Part shown: piece by piece, positions 35,361 to 45,347 of the stretch
Position numbering within the stretch: the stretch's first letter is position 1
Layout of the letters: every line of letters starts with the position of its first letter
Source of the DNA: Mariniphaga anaerophila
Lineage (GTDB): Bacteria; Bacteroidota; Bacteroidia; Bacteroidales; Prolixibacteraceae
Reading direction: 5' to 3'
Assembly: GCF_900129025.1 (NCBI RefSeq)
Contig: NZ_FQUM01000003.1
Coordinates: 1-64,000, forward strand
Length of the DNA stretch: 64,000 nucleotides
Made by a program: the position numbers and the translations under genes
Notes under the pieces: generated by a model
Told to the model about the DNA's origin: nothing
Databases searched by the model: none
The model's input: only the letters and a program-made list of their open reading frames with translations

Positions 35361-36464
35361 ATGAATGAAAAAATAAAATCGCTGTATCTTTCATATTTAG
35401 AAAAAAATATTTCAAAACCAGATGAAGAATATCTGATTCTATGGCTAAAAAGAAACCCGGACTACGTAAAGGAATTCAATGAAATTCGCAGGTTGTGGAG
35501 CCTTGCAAACACTTCCGGAAAAATCAACAATATTCTCGTTGAAAAAGAATGGAATCTGTTTTCACAAATGGTTGAAAAAGAGAAGTCAGCTCAAATTAGA
35601 CCGCAAAATAACCTAATGTATTGGCTGCCCCGTATGGCAGCAACTTTTTTACTTGGAATGATTATTTCGGCAGCAATTGCTTATGCTGTATTTAATACCG
35701 AAAACAGTAATGTAGTATATCAGGAAATAAACACCCCGGCTGGCGCACAATCAAAAATTGCACTGCCCGATGGTTCAACCGTATGGTTAAATGCCGAAAG
35801 CCGTCTCCGCTATTCAAATCAGTTTGGCAAGAAACAGCGCGAAATATTCCTAACAGGTGAAGCCTTCTTCGAAGTGGCTAAAAACAAAGAAAAAATGTTT
35901 GTTGTACAGGCATCCGATTTGAGCATAAAAGCCTATGGTACTTCATTTAACGTAAAGTCTTATCCCGAAGAAAACACGGTAGAAACAACTTTAGTTGAAG
36001 GTAGGATTGGCGTAAAAAAAGCAGGGTTAAAAAAGGACAAATCAAACGAAATAATGCTGGAACCCAATCAACGGGTAGTATATTACAAAACCTCGGCAAA
36101 CGTTGCAGCACCAGAAAAGGAAGACATAGAAAATGAAATGATTACGGCTAACTCCAAAAAAGAAAACAAGCAGCCTACTTATATGATTTCCAAAGGCATT
36201 GACCCATCTCCTTTTACTTCGTGGAAAGAAGGTACGCTACTAATTTCGAGCGAAACACTGGCCAATTTAGCCATTAAACTGGAACGGAAATACGATGTAA
36301 AAATTCAATTTAAAAATGAAGCCCTCAAAAAAATTAAATTTTCGGGTCCGTTACAAAACGAGACTGTAGAACAAGCAATTGAAGCCATTAGTATTGCAGC
36401 GCAGATCGATTATGAAATTAATGACAGAAACATCCTGTTTAAAGGAATAAAAACGAACAAATAG
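35361..36464 (+). CDS. FecR-family anti-sigma factor (right locus)
   Basis: The 367-residue protein has an N-terminal cytoplasmic part with NPDYVKEFNEIRRLW, a membrane helix at about 92-110 (MAATFLLGMIISAAIAYAV), a FecR domain (INTPAGAQSKIALPDGSTVW, LTGEAFFEVAKN) and a C-terminal DUF4974-like domain (LANLAIKLERKYDVKIQFK). It is 109 bases after the sigma gene and 35 bases before susC, giving the sigma-fecR-susC-susD order. Confidence 0.94.
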   Translation: MNEKIKSLYLSYLEKNISKPDEEYLILWLKRNPDYVKEFNEIRRLWSLANTSGKINNILVEKEWNLFSQMVEKEKSAQIRPQNNLMYWLPRMAATFLLGMIISAAIAYAVFNTENSNVVYQEINTPAGAQSKIALPDGSTVWLNAESRLRYSNQFGKKQREIFLTGEAFFEVAKNKEKMFVVQASDLSIKAYGTSFNVKSYPEENTVETTLVEGRIGVKKAGLKKDKSNEIMLEPNQRVVYYKTSANVAAPEKEDIENEMITANSKKENKQPTYMISKGIDPSPFTSWKEGTLLISSETLANLAIKLERKYDVKIQFKNEALKKIKFSGPLQNETVEQAIEAISIAAQIDYEINDRNILFKGIKTNK

Positions 36465-36499
36465 CTTAAAATCAGAACATTTTTAGAAAGGTAAAACTT

Positions 36500-39400
36500 A
36501 TGAAAGTAAAACTACTGCTTCTGGTATGTTGTTTTTTTACAGCAGGTCCGGTTATCGCTCAACAAGGAAAGTTCAATATTAATATTCAAAATTCAACTTT
36601 AAAAGAAACGTTTAAAGTCATTCAAAACGAAAGTGGCTATCGTTTTTTTTACAGTGATGATTTAGTTGACCTCGATAAGAAAATGAATTTGGAAGGAAGC
36701 AATTTCACCATTGACGAGATCATCGGTGCTTTGGAATCTAAAACCAACCTTTCATTCAGGAAAATGGAAGACAAACTGATTGTTGTAGTTCCAGCAAACG
36801 AAGAACAACATCCCGGGATTGTTTCAGGAAGGGTCACTTCTGCTGATGAACAGGAAGGATTACCCGGCGTTAACGTAATTATCAAGGGAACTTCTAAAGG
36901 AGTTATTACCGATGCTAGCGGGAATTATTCAATTGAAATACCTAATGAAAATGTGGTTTTACAATATTCATTTATAGGGTTCAACACACAAGAATTTTCG
37001 GTAAACGGGCAACGTACAATAAATGTGGTTTTAACTGAAGACATTCAGTCTATCGACGAAATTGTGGTAACGGCCCTGGCAATTGAACGAGACAAAAATT
37101 CGTTGGGATATTCAATTACCCAGGTGAGTGCAGATGAAATTAATCAGGCAAAGGAAAATAACCCGATAAATTCGCTGGCCGGAAAAGTTGCCGGGTTGCA
37201 AATCACAAAAGCACCAACCGGTGTAGATGGCTCATCGCGGGTTATATTGCGTGGTGTAGCCTCGCTGCTTGGTAACAACCGTCCACTATTTGTTATCGAT
37301 GGTATTCCGATGGATGCCGGTTACGGTGGAGGAGGCAGGTGGGGCGGAGTCGATAGTGGCGATGCACTTTCTGATTTGAACCCCGAAGATATTGAATCGA
37401 TGAGCGTATTGAAAGGTGCGGGAGCAGCGGCAGCTTATGGTTCGCGCGGGGCAAACGGAGTTATTTTGGTAACCACGAAAAAAGGGAAAATCCGCAAAGG
37501 AATAGGCATTTCCGTTTCATCGGGATATACAGTTGAAACGCCGATGATTACGCCAGAATTTCAATACGCTTACGCGCAGGGAGCTTTCACACAATATCCG
37601 GCCATGAATGGATCGCGGCTCGACCATCCTTGGATTTGGAGTTACGGGCCAAAAATTGAGGGACAGCAAGTCAAAGATTGGATGGGCAACGAAACAACTT
37701 TGGTTCAACAAGGTAATCCTTATGACGAGTTTTTTAGAACAGGCTCTACTTTTACCAACTCGGTAGCTTTTAATGGTGGCAACAAAACGACTTCGTTTCG
37801 GGCGTCAATTACCAACCAGGTTTCAAAAGGAATTATGCCCAACAACGGTTTGGACAGGCAAACCGTAAATTTTCGTGGCTCTTCAAAAATGGGAGAGAAA
37901 ATTAGTTTCGATGGAAAAATAACTTATATCCGATCGAATGTAGAAAATCGCCCCCATCTTTCTGAAGACGGGGCAAATATTGTGCAGGCACTAAATATAT
38001 TGCCTCGCTCAATTTCTTTGGAGTCGTTGCAAAACAATACTGTTGACGAATACGGTAACGAAAAAAAATGGACGGTGGACAACACTTTCAGCAATCCATA
38101 CTGGATTCTGGAAAACATGAAAAACAGCTACGAAAAAAACCGTTTACAAGCCATGTTTTCAATGAACTGGAATTTAGCAACCAACCTCGATTTTATGGTA
38201 CGTTCGGGTTTTGACTATTCTAACTCGAACAGTAAAAGCCATGAAGCTGCCGGCAGACCTGACTTAAATACCGGACGGGGGCGCATTTCGCAAAATATAG
38301 GAAATGGCATTGAATGGAATTCAGATGTTTTATTGACTTACAGTAACAATATTGATAATGTTGGCTTTCATTTAAGTGCCGGAGGAAACTATCGGTACAA
38401 TAAAGGAAACAGCATTTCGCAATGGGGAAACGTAGAGCGTGTACCTGAATTTTATAATATTTCGAATTACAAAAATTTTGGAACAAGCGAGTGGTATTCG
38501 CAAAAAGCCGTGTATTCGGCTTATGTGTTGGGGTCAATATCATTTGAAAAATTTCTCTACCTTGATATAACCGCGCGTAATGATTGGTCATCAACCCTTC
38601 CTTTAGAAAACAATTCTTACTTCTACCATTCTGAGAATTTGAGTTTCCTGTTTACCGAAGCTTTCGGAATTAAAAACAACATCCTCAACATGGGAAAATT
38701 AAGGGCATCGTATGCCAAGGTAGGCAACGATACCGGAGCTTATCAAATCGACCAGTATTACAATATCTCCCAAACGCAAACCGAATTTCCGCTGGCAACC
38801 ATAAGCGGCCAGTTGCCTCACTTCGATTTGAAACCCGAAGAAACATACTCATGGGAAGTGGGGACAAATTTAAGCTTGTTCAACAACCGGTTCATGATAG
38901 ATGCTACCTATTATTACAGCATTTCCGATAACCAAATTATGAATGTCGATTTAACTCCATCAACCGGCTATGAAAACAAAAAAATGAATGCCGGGAAAAT
39001 TGAAAATTCCGGCATAGAATTAAAATTGGACGGAAATTTAGTCTCTGCAAAAAACGGTTTTAACTGGGATGTAATACTTACCTGGTCGAAAAACAATTCA
39101 ATTGTGCGCGAATTGTACGGCAACATGAAGTTTTTGCTACTTGCCGAGGAGTTTCACATGACTATGGAAGCCCACGTCGACCAACCCTACGGACAAATAT
39201 ACATTATCGATTACAAACGCGATAGTTTTGGGAATAAACTAATTGATAAAAACGGATATGCACAAGCAGGCGAACGAAAAGCAATGGGCGACATTAACCC
39301 CGACTGGATAGGAGGAATCACTAATCGCTTAACCTACAAAAATTTTAGTTTAGGCTTTTTAATTGATGTGCAAAAAGGTGGAGATATTTACTCCTGGGGA

Positions 39401-39841
39401 AAATCGTATCGCGCGTTGTTTGGCACCAGTACCGAAACCCTGGAAGGACGAGAAGAATGGGCCGCCGGAACTGGAGGATTTGTAGAAAGTGGAATAAAAG
39501 AAACTAACGGAAAGCCCAATGATGTGGCTATTGGACCTACCAACCGATGGTACAATTTATACAACAAACAAATTGGCACCGAGTGGCTGTTAGATGCTTC
39601 AAATATTCGCATGCGCGAAGTAGTTCTGGGCTATTCGGTTCCTGCAAAACTACTTAAAAATGCACCGGTAAGCGATGTAAACTTCTCGCTGGTAGGGCGC
39701 AACCTGTTTTTTCTTTACAATGCAATGGGCGATATCGACCCCGAATCAGGGTACAGCAGCGGAAGCACCGGAAACGGAATCGAACACCTGTCGCTGCCTT
39801 CAACATCGAGTTATGGAGTTAACTTAAAAATTAATTTCTAA
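36500..39841 (+). CDS. SusC/RagA TonB-dependent transporter with STN domain (right locus)
   Basis: The 1113-residue protein has a short signal peptide (ends GPVIA), STN domain (about 25-95), CarboxypepD_reg-like domain (GIVSGRVTSADEQEGLPGVN), plug (IVVTALAIERDKNSLGYSIT) with GSRGANGVILVTTKKGK, and a barrel ending GVNLKINF. It imports a TonB-dependent ligand across the outer membrane and signals to the FecR protein at 35361. The plug motif VTALAIERDKNSLGYS is of the RagA subgroup and differs from the left SusC (VAIGYGVQ), so the two are not recent duplicates. Confidence 0.96.
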   Translation: MKVKLLLLVCCFFTAGPVIAQQGKFNINIQNSTLKETFKVIQNESGYRFFYSDDLVDLDKKMNLEGSNFTIDEIIGALESKTNLSFRKMEDKLIVVVPANEEQHPGIVSGRVTSADEQEGLPGVNVIIKGTSKGVITDASGNYSIEIPNENVVLQYSFIGFNTQEFSVNGQRTINVVLTEDIQSIDEIVVTALAIERDKNSLGYSITQVSADEINQAKENNPINSLAGKVAGLQITKAPTGVDGSSRVILRGVASLLGNNRPLFVIDGIPMDAGYGGGGRWGGVDSGDALSDLNPEDIESMSVLKGAGAAAAYGSRGANGVILVTTKKGKIRKGIGISVSSGYTVETPMITPEFQYAYAQGAFTQYPAMNGSRLDHPWIWSYGPKIEGQQVKDWMGNETTLVQQGNPYDEFFRTGSTFTNSVAFNGGNKTTSFRASITNQVSKGIMPNNGLDRQTVNFRGSSKMGEKISFDGKITYIRSNVENRPHLSEDGANIVQALNILPRSISLESLQNNTVDEYGNEKKWTVDNTFSNPYWILENMKNSYEKNRLQAMFSMNWNLATNLDFMVRSGFDYSNSNSKSHEAAGRPDLNTGRGRISQNIGNGIEWNSDVLLTYSNNIDNVGFHLSAGGNYRYNKGNSISQWGNVERVPEFYNISNYKNFGTSEWYSQKAVYSAYVLGSISFEKFLYLDITARNDWSSTLPLENNSYFYHSENLSFLFTEAFGIKNNILNMGKLRASYAKVGNDTGAYQIDQYYNISQTQTEFPLATISGQLPHFDLKPEETYSWEVGTNLSLFNNRFMIDATYYYSISDNQIMNVDLTPSTGYENKKMNAGKIENSGIELKLDGNLVSAKNGFNWDVILTWSKNNSIVRELYGNMKFLLLAEEFHMTMEAHVDQPYGQIYIIDYKRDSFGNKLIDKNGYAQAGERKAMGDINPDWIGGITNRLTYKNFSLGFLIDVQKGGDIYSWGKSYRALFGTSTETLEGREEWAAGTGGFVESGIKETNGKPNDVAIGPTNRWYNLYNKQIGTEWLLDASNIRMREVVLGYSVPAKLLKNAPVSDVNFSLVGRNLFFLYNAMGDIDPESGYSSGSTGNGIEHLSLPSTSSYGVNLKINF

Positions 39842-39847
39842 ACCAAA

Positions 39848-41344
39848 ATGAAAATGATTATGAACACAAAGAATAGTTGGTTTCTATTAATTCTAATGCT
39901 TTTTTTTACAACAAATTGCGACGATAAATTCGAAGAAATCAATACCAATCCCAATTCCGTAACCAGTATCGACAATGAATATTTATTTGCCAATTCGGTG
40001 TTGGAAACTTTCCGCGGAGATGGTCAAAAGTTTTTGCAATATCCTTTTGGCTCGCAATATGCCCACATCTACACAGGTGGAAACAACGCTCTGTTTGTCG
40101 ACCGATATTTCGATTATTTTGAAAGCGTAGAGTACAAATACGTATTCGAAGGATTTTTTTACGGGTCAATTCGTTTGGTAGAAGAAGTGCTGCGAGTAAC
40201 CCAGCCCGGTGGAGAAGCCGAAAACGAAGTTCGTTTTGCGATGGCGCAAGTTGTATCAATGATTAATTATGCGCGATTGGCCGATTCATTTGGAAGCATT
40301 CCATACAAACAAGGTGGCGTTGGGCAAACCGGTGTGCTTTATCCGGAATACGACAGCGTTGAATCAATTTATAAAGACATGATGGATCGGTTAAAAGAGA
40401 TTACAGCTTTGCTGAATACTGCCGACCCAACCCTTGGCTATCCCGGAGCTGACCCGCTTTACAATAATGACATGAAAAAGTGGGCGCGTTTTGCAAATTC
40501 GTTCCGCCTGCGTTTAGCCACAAGGGCGCGTTTTGCCGATCCGGATTACACAAAAAAGGTAATCACCGAGTGTCTGGCGCATGATCTTATCGAAGACAAT
40601 GACCAAAATGCGGTAAATAAAAATCAAGACAGCGATATTGAAGAGTTTAGCAATCCTGTATATTCTCATTACGGATATTGGAAATGGAACATGAGCGAAC
40701 TTTTGGTTAATTTTTTGAAATCGAACAACGACCCCAGACTGCCACTTTTTGTAAAACCCAACAGCAATGGAGAATTTGTTGGGTTGCCTAACGGATTGAG
40801 TGATGAATATCTATTGAACTGGAACTCAGACAACATTTCGGCTCCCACAGATCTGTTGGTGGGGAAAGCTGCTCCAACCTATCTCATGGCTGCGGCCGAA
40901 ATTTGGTTCCTGCGTGCCGAAGCTGCTCTGTTTAATCTCGTGCCGGGCGATGCCGACGAACTTTACAAAACGGGAATCCGAAAATCGTTTGAACAGTGGG
41001 GAGTGCCCCCCAATCAGATTGTTGCCTATTTAACTGAAGCAGAAAATGCAACGCTAAAAGGATCGCAGGAAGAAATGCTGGAACAAATTAGCACTCAAAT
41101 GTGGATTAGCTTTATGTCTAATCCGGTGGAAGCCTGGTCGAACATTCGCCGCACCGGTTACCCTCGAATACAAAAACGTACCGCCCCCGAGTTCTCCCTT
41201 GGAGATACAAATGGTTTACTTCCTACCCGGTTAAAATATCCTACATCGGAAATAAATATAAACAACCAGAACTACCTGAAAGCCGTTGCAGAACAAGGCG
41301 CTGATAATATTTCAACCCCAATTTGGTGGGATGTTCAGAGATAA
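39848..41344 (+). CDS. SusD/RagB-like lipoprotein (SusD-like_2 type)
   Basis: The 498-residue lipoprotein has a Cys after LFFTTN and then DDKFEEINTNPNSVTSID, the opening of the SusD-like_2 subgroup, followed by ARLADSFGSIPY and YLMAAAEIWFLRAEAAL. It starts 6 bases after susC; an ATG four codons later (39860) is also possible. It is the ligand-binding partner of the right SusC. Confidence 0.93.
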   Translation: MKMIMNTKNSWFLLILMLFFTTNCDDKFEEINTNPNSVTSIDNEYLFANSVLETFRGDGQKFLQYPFGSQYAHIYTGGNNALFVDRYFDYFESVEYKYVFEGFFYGSIRLVEEVLRVTQPGGEAENEVRFAMAQVVSMINYARLADSFGSIPYKQGGVGQTGVLYPEYDSVESIYKDMMDRLKEITALLNTADPTLGYPGADPLYNNDMKKWARFANSFRLRLATRARFADPDYTKKVITECLAHDLIEDNDQNAVNKNQDSDIEEFSNPVYSHYGYWKWNMSELLVNFLKSNNDPRLPLFVKPNSNGEFVGLPNGLSDEYLLNWNSDNISAPTDLLVGKAAPTYLMAAAEIWFLRAEAALFNLVPGDADELYKTGIRKSFEQWGVPPNQIVAYLTEAENATLKGSQEEMLEQISTQMWISFMSNPVEAWSNIRRTGYPRIQKRTAPEFSLGDTNGLLPTRLKYPTSEININNQNYLKAVAEQGADNISTPIWWDVQR

Positions 41345-41389
41345 CAAAAATAGATTATAAATAATTGTTTAATTCTTAAAACCAGTATT

Positions 41390-42319
41390 ATGAAAACAAA
41401 ATTTTATTCCTTTTTTGCAATGGTAGTCATTGCCGCAACAATATTTTCTTGTTCCGAAGACGCGGATCCACCAATCGTAGAAATATTTTTTGAAGTGGAT
41501 GAAAACGACCAGTACACCGTTAATTTTACGACTACCGACCAAAATGTAACAAGCTATTTATGGGATTTTGGAGACGGGGAAAACAGCACTGTTGCAAATC
41601 CCGTACACACATACAAACAGTCGGGTGATTATTCCGTAAAAGTAACGGTAACCGGCGAAGGCGGAACTGCAATGGCCACAAAAGAAGTAAGCATAGCCGC
41701 ATCAATGGCCGAAATGCTCTCGGGAGGACCTGCTGCTGATAAGGGAAAAACATGGATTTTAAGTCGTACCGCAACTCCCGGCATTGATGGAGCCGGAGCA
41801 TTCAGCAGCAATTTTCCTACCGATATTATGCCCGGAACCGACAATATTTTAGACATGGTTGGGTTGGGTAGCGAGTACGATAACGAGTTTACTTTTTATC
41901 ATGACGGAAGTTATAAAATAAACAATGTAGACGGAAACAACCTTGCGGGTTGGGTTTATAGTGCGGGAGTTATAGGAGAAGGAAATATTGTAATCACTAC
42001 TCCTGTCGGAATATTCTCGGTAAAAACTACCGTGCCGGCAAATGCAACATGGAGTTTAACCGAAGATACCGATTTAGTTGTTGAGGCAGTTGATGAAGAC
42101 GAAAATGCTGCTGGCATACCGAAAACCGTAACCTTTAGCGGTGCCGATTTTCTAACCTTCACAAATGGTGGGTACATCGGAATTCAAGACTTTGCCACAA
42201 ACGCAATTATTCGCGACATTACCAAAGACCGGATGGTCGTATCCATTTACCTGCACAGCGTGCTCGATTCGCCATCCAAACCATCGAACCTGATTACCCT
42301 TTCTTTCGATGCAAAATAA
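41390..42319 (+). CDS. PKD-domain lipoprotein
   Basis: The 309-residue lipoprotein has lipobox TIFSC. A PKD domain covers about residues 30-105 (SYLWDFGDGENSTVANPVHT, YSVKVTVTG). The remaining 200 residues form a Gly/Thr-rich predicted beta domain with no catalytic motif that I recognise. Proteins of this build commonly follow SusD and act as surface glycan-binding proteins, which is the likely role here. Confidence 0.85.
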   Translation: MKTKFYSFFAMVVIAATIFSCSEDADPPIVEIFFEVDENDQYTVNFTTTDQNVTSYLWDFGDGENSTVANPVHTYKQSGDYSVKVTVTGEGGTAMATKEVSIAASMAEMLSGGPAADKGKTWILSRTATPGIDGAGAFSSNFPTDIMPGTDNILDMVGLGSEYDNEFTFYHDGSYKINNVDGNNLAGWVYSAGVIGEGNIVITTPVGIFSVKTTVPANATWSLTEDTDLVVEAVDEDENAAGIPKTVTFSGADFLTFTNGGYIGIQDFATNAIIRDITKDRMVVSIYLHSVLDSPSKPSNLITLSFDAK

Positions 42320-42344
42320 TAATTGGTAAAAATGAAATATAAAA

Positions 42345-42375
42345 TCCGCCGTGATTCAGTTTCCGGCGGTTGTTT
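42345..42375 (+). terminator. terminator-like hairpin after the PKD gene
   Basis: CCGCCG (42346-42351) and CGGCGG (42364-42369), then TTGTTTT. It precedes the GH5 gene by about 140 bases, so GH5 may be transcribed partly on its own. Confidence 0.6.
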
Positions 42376-42514
42376 TCATTGTAAACTCAAATTTCAGTAT
42401 AAGACTGCGTGCTATTCAAAATAAGCCGTCAATGCATTTTAGTTTTTTTTGATAAGTATCGGTTTTATGCCTGTGTAATTTGATAATTAAAATAGTTTAA
42501 ATGTATTTTCAAAC

Positions 42515-44134
42515 ATGGTTATAAAATATTCGCTTGCTCTATTAATTGTGCTGTTGTTTTTTTCCTGTAACAAAAATGAAAACAGCAACCACTCCGAGAA
42601 AGATTTTGTTAAAATTGAAGGTCAAAAATTTATTGATTCAAACGGACGTGAAATTATTTTTAGCGGTACAAATTATATCAGTAAAGATCCGGAGGAAAAT
42701 TACATGCCGCAGCACAATGAAGAAATTTTTGAACAGTTTAAAACATGGGGATTCAACTGTATTCGCCTGGGAATTATTTGGGACGGACTGGAACCTGAAC
42801 CAGGAGTTTACAATGAAGATTACTTGAAAGAAATTGATAAACGCATTCAATGGGCCGCAAACAACGGAATCTATGTTTTCCTGGACATGCATCAGGACTT
42901 ATACAGCTCCAAATATTCGGATGGAGCACCAGACTGGGTCACGCTTGATGAAGGCCAGCCGCATTACACCGGATCCGTGTGGAGCGACTCATACTTAATT
43001 AGTCCGGCAGTGCAAACTGCATTCGATAATTTCTGGGAAAACACTCCCGTTTCCGATGGTGTTGGGGTGCAGGATCATTACGCAAATTTGTGGAAACACG
43101 TGGCGAAAAGATATGCCAACAATACTACAGTAATTGGATACGACATTATGAATGAGCCTTTCATGGGAACTTCGGCCAATCAGATTATGCCTCTGATGCT
43201 GGGAGCCTACGCAAAGCTTTTTGCCGAAGAAACCGGGCAAATACCCCCATCAGCAGAAAAATTGAGTGCAATGTGGGGCGAAGAAGAATCAAGAATGGAA
43301 GCCCTCGATTTTATATCGACCAAAGAGCGATTCTCGAAAGTAGTCGATGCAGTTTACGATGTGAATGCAGCATTTGAAAAAAACGAATTGCAAAATATGT
43401 ATCAAAAAGTAGCCAATGCCATTCGCGAAGTGGATACAAGCCACATTCTGTTTTTAAACCACAGCTATTTCGCAAATACGGGTGTCTCTAGTGCAATTGA
43501 ACCAACAAAACTCCCCGATGGAAATCGTGATCCTTTAGTAGCCTATGCTGCACACGGATACGATTTGGTTGTTGACACAAAAAATGTTGACAGTCCAAGT
43601 TATGAGCGTGTTGAGTTTATTTTTGACCGCATAAATAAAACCGGTAAACGGTTAAATATACCTGTTTTAGTAGGCGAATGGGGAGCCTTTCACGGAAAAT
43701 CACCTAAATTGATTGAAACTGCACAACATGTTGTAAATCTCTTCGAAGGCCATAATTTTAGCAATACCTACTGGTGCTATTACAATAATATTGAAAACGA
43801 TCCTTATTTCTTATTGGCTGTGGTGAGGCCATTCCCAATGCTTATTTCGGGCGATTTGGTTACCTACAATTATAATTTTGAAACTGGTGACTTTTACTGT
43901 GTATGGAACGAATCAACAGAAAGTTCTGAACCAACAGTTATTTATGTACCCAATTTGCAAAACCTCACTGAATATGAAGTGGATATTAGTCCGGTTGGAG
44001 AACAAATTGTATTTGAATATTTTGATAAATCAAATGCAGGAAAATTACTCATTGCACCAACTGGGAAATCTGAAAAGCGTACTTTGAAATTTAAAATATT
44101 GCCCGGCCACGACGATGATTTTATGATAAAATAA
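42515..44134 (+). CDS. GH5 glycoside hydrolase, endoglycoceramidase-like, lipoprotein
   Basis: The 539-residue lipoprotein has lipobox LLFFSC (Cys18). The GH5 catalytic pair is present: acid/base Glu214 in GYDIMNEPF and nucleophile Glu388 in LVGEWGAF. Motifs IRLGIIWDGLEPEPGVYNED and FLDMHQDLYS, a 60-residue insertion after the acid/base, and a C-terminal beta domain (about 450-539) resemble endoglycoceramidases more than cellulases. Substrates could be glycolipids or related beta-glycosides. It is the only clear hydrolase of the right locus. Confidence 0.82.
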   Translation: MVIKYSLALLIVLLFFSCNKNENSNHSEKDFVKIEGQKFIDSNGREIIFSGTNYISKDPEENYMPQHNEEIFEQFKTWGFNCIRLGIIWDGLEPEPGVYNEDYLKEIDKRIQWAANNGIYVFLDMHQDLYSSKYSDGAPDWVTLDEGQPHYTGSVWSDSYLISPAVQTAFDNFWENTPVSDGVGVQDHYANLWKHVAKRYANNTTVIGYDIMNEPFMGTSANQIMPLMLGAYAKLFAEETGQIPPSAEKLSAMWGEEESRMEALDFISTKERFSKVVDAVYDVNAAFEKNELQNMYQKVANAIREVDTSHILFLNHSYFANTGVSSAIEPTKLPDGNRDPLVAYAAHGYDLVVDTKNVDSPSYERVEFIFDRINKTGKRLNIPVLVGEWGAFHGKSPKLIETAQHVVNLFEGHNFSNTYWCYYNNIENDPYFLLAVVRPFPMLISGDLVTYNYNFETGDFYCVWNESTESSEPTVIYVPNLQNLTEYEVDISPVGEQIVFEYFDKSNAGKLLIAPTGKSEKRTLKFKILPGHDDDFMIK

Positions 44135-44262
44135 GCTTAGAATGAAAAACAACCCGAATAATAAACTGTCCCTAGCTAAAATTTTGCTTAAAAAACTAAA
44201 TCCACCTGCTTTTTAAGGTGAGCCCCCAGAGGTTGCAAATTTTTTAAAAGAAAAGCATATAA

Positions 44263-44300
44263 AACAAAAAGCGCTCTGAATCTATGATTCTCGGCGCTTT
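44263..44300 (-). terminator. terminator of tRNA-Lys
   Basis: AAAGCGC (44268-44274) with GCGCTTT (44294-44300) and an inner GAATC/GATTC pair. On the minus strand it is followed by TTTTTGTTTT. Confidence 0.8.
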
Positions 44301-44304
44301 CGTT

Positions 44305-44380
44305 TGGTGACTCAGCTGGGGTTCGAACCCAGGACCCCATCCTTAAAAGGGATGTGCTCTACCAACTGAGCTACTGAGTC
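44305..44380 (-). tRNA. tRNA-Lys (TTT)
   Basis: Minus-strand cloverleaf: acceptor GACTCAG/CTGAGTC, D loop AGTTGGTAGA, anticodon stem CATCC/GGATG with loop CTTTTAA (anticodon TTT), T arm CTGGG-TTCGAAC-CCCAG. The discriminator is A, and CCA is encoded at 44305-44307, unlike tRNA-Pro in this window. It marks the right edge of the accessory block. Confidence 0.97.
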
Positions 44381-44509
44381 ATCCTTGTGGTACCTTTGTT
44401 TCTCAAAGGCGGGTGCAAAAGTAATACTTATTTTTTTTCAGGCAAATCCAGATACACTTTTTTCAAAAAAAAATTCATTTGTTAAAAAAGTTTTACCTTC
44501 CACTAGTAC

Positions 44510-45340
44510 CTACTTTAGCTTTATTCCATCTGATTTAAAGTCAATAAGCCGTCTTTTATAGAGATTTCCTACTGCTTTTTTAAAATTCTTTTTACTGATG
44601 CCCAAAAGTCCCTGAATAACTTCTGGTGAAGATTTATCGGAAAGGGCTAAAAATCCATGGTTTTCCCGAAGCGTTTCCAACAGCTTTTGCGAAATAGCAT
44701 CGATTTTCCCGTAACCCGGTTTTTCCATCAGCAAATCGATCTTATCATCTTCACGAACTTTGCTGATGTAGCCACTTATTCTTTCGCCCACAACAACCGG
44801 TCGAAAAACCTGATTCTTGTATAGAATTCCCCAATGCTGGTTGTTCACAATTGCTTTGTAACCGATTTCTGTCTCCTCGGCAACCAGCAGGTCAACTTCT
44901 TCTCCGATTTCATATTCGGGAGGAATATTATCCAAATACTTGTCTATTTTGGCCGACGCGGCAACACGGTTGGATAAAACGTCCAGAAACACATGAACAA
45001 GGTACTGTTTCCCTTCCACCATTTTTGCTTTTTGCTCGCTCAACGGCACAAGCAAATCCTTAGGAAGCCCCCAGTCGAGGAAGGCACCGAACCGATTTGT
45101 TTCTGCTACATTCAAAAAAGCAAACTCACCCACTTTAGCCAGAGGCTCTTCTGTTGTTGCAACCAACCGGTCTTCCGAATCGGTATAAACAAAAACGGTT
45201 GCCCGGCCTTCTTCTTTTACCTCGTCGGTCACAAATTTACGGGGCATTAGTATTTCCCCGTAATTCTCGCCATCAAGATACACCCCGTTTTCAGTCTCGC
45301 GAACCAGGTTCAGGGTATTTATTTTTCCTATTTCTGCCAA
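44510..45340 (-). CDS. cvfB: CvfB-like S1 RNA-binding protein
   Basis: The 276-residue protein has tandem S1-like domains (FGAFLDWGLPKDLLVPLSEQ is the clearest, near 85-105) and a C-terminal winged helix (GLLGISKKNFKKAVGNLYKR), the CvfB/YitL plan. Relatives bind RNA and affect virulence or stress genes, but the role here is unknown. It precedes the tRNA-Lys gene on the same strand and lies 7 bases after the GH43-like gene. Confidence 0.9.
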   Translation of the reverse strand: MAEIGKINTLNLVRETENGVYLDGENYGEILMPRKFVTDEVKEEGRATVFVYTDSEDRLVATTEEPLAKVGEFAFLNVAETNRFGAFLDWGLPKDLLVPLSEQKAKMVEGKQYLVHVFLDVLSNRVAASAKIDKYLDNIPPEYEIGEEVDLLVAEETEIGYKAIVNNQHWGILYKNQVFRPVVVGERISGYISKVREDDKIDLLMEKPGYGKIDAISQKLLETLRENHGFLALSDKSSPEVIQGLLGISKKNFKKAVGNLYKRRLIDFKSDGIKLK

Positions 45341-45347
45341 TGTTTTT

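Noticed and set aside
38220-38594. 124-codon frame opposite the right susC
   Set aside because: Lies wholly inside the barrel-coding part of SusC and shows no signal or domain.
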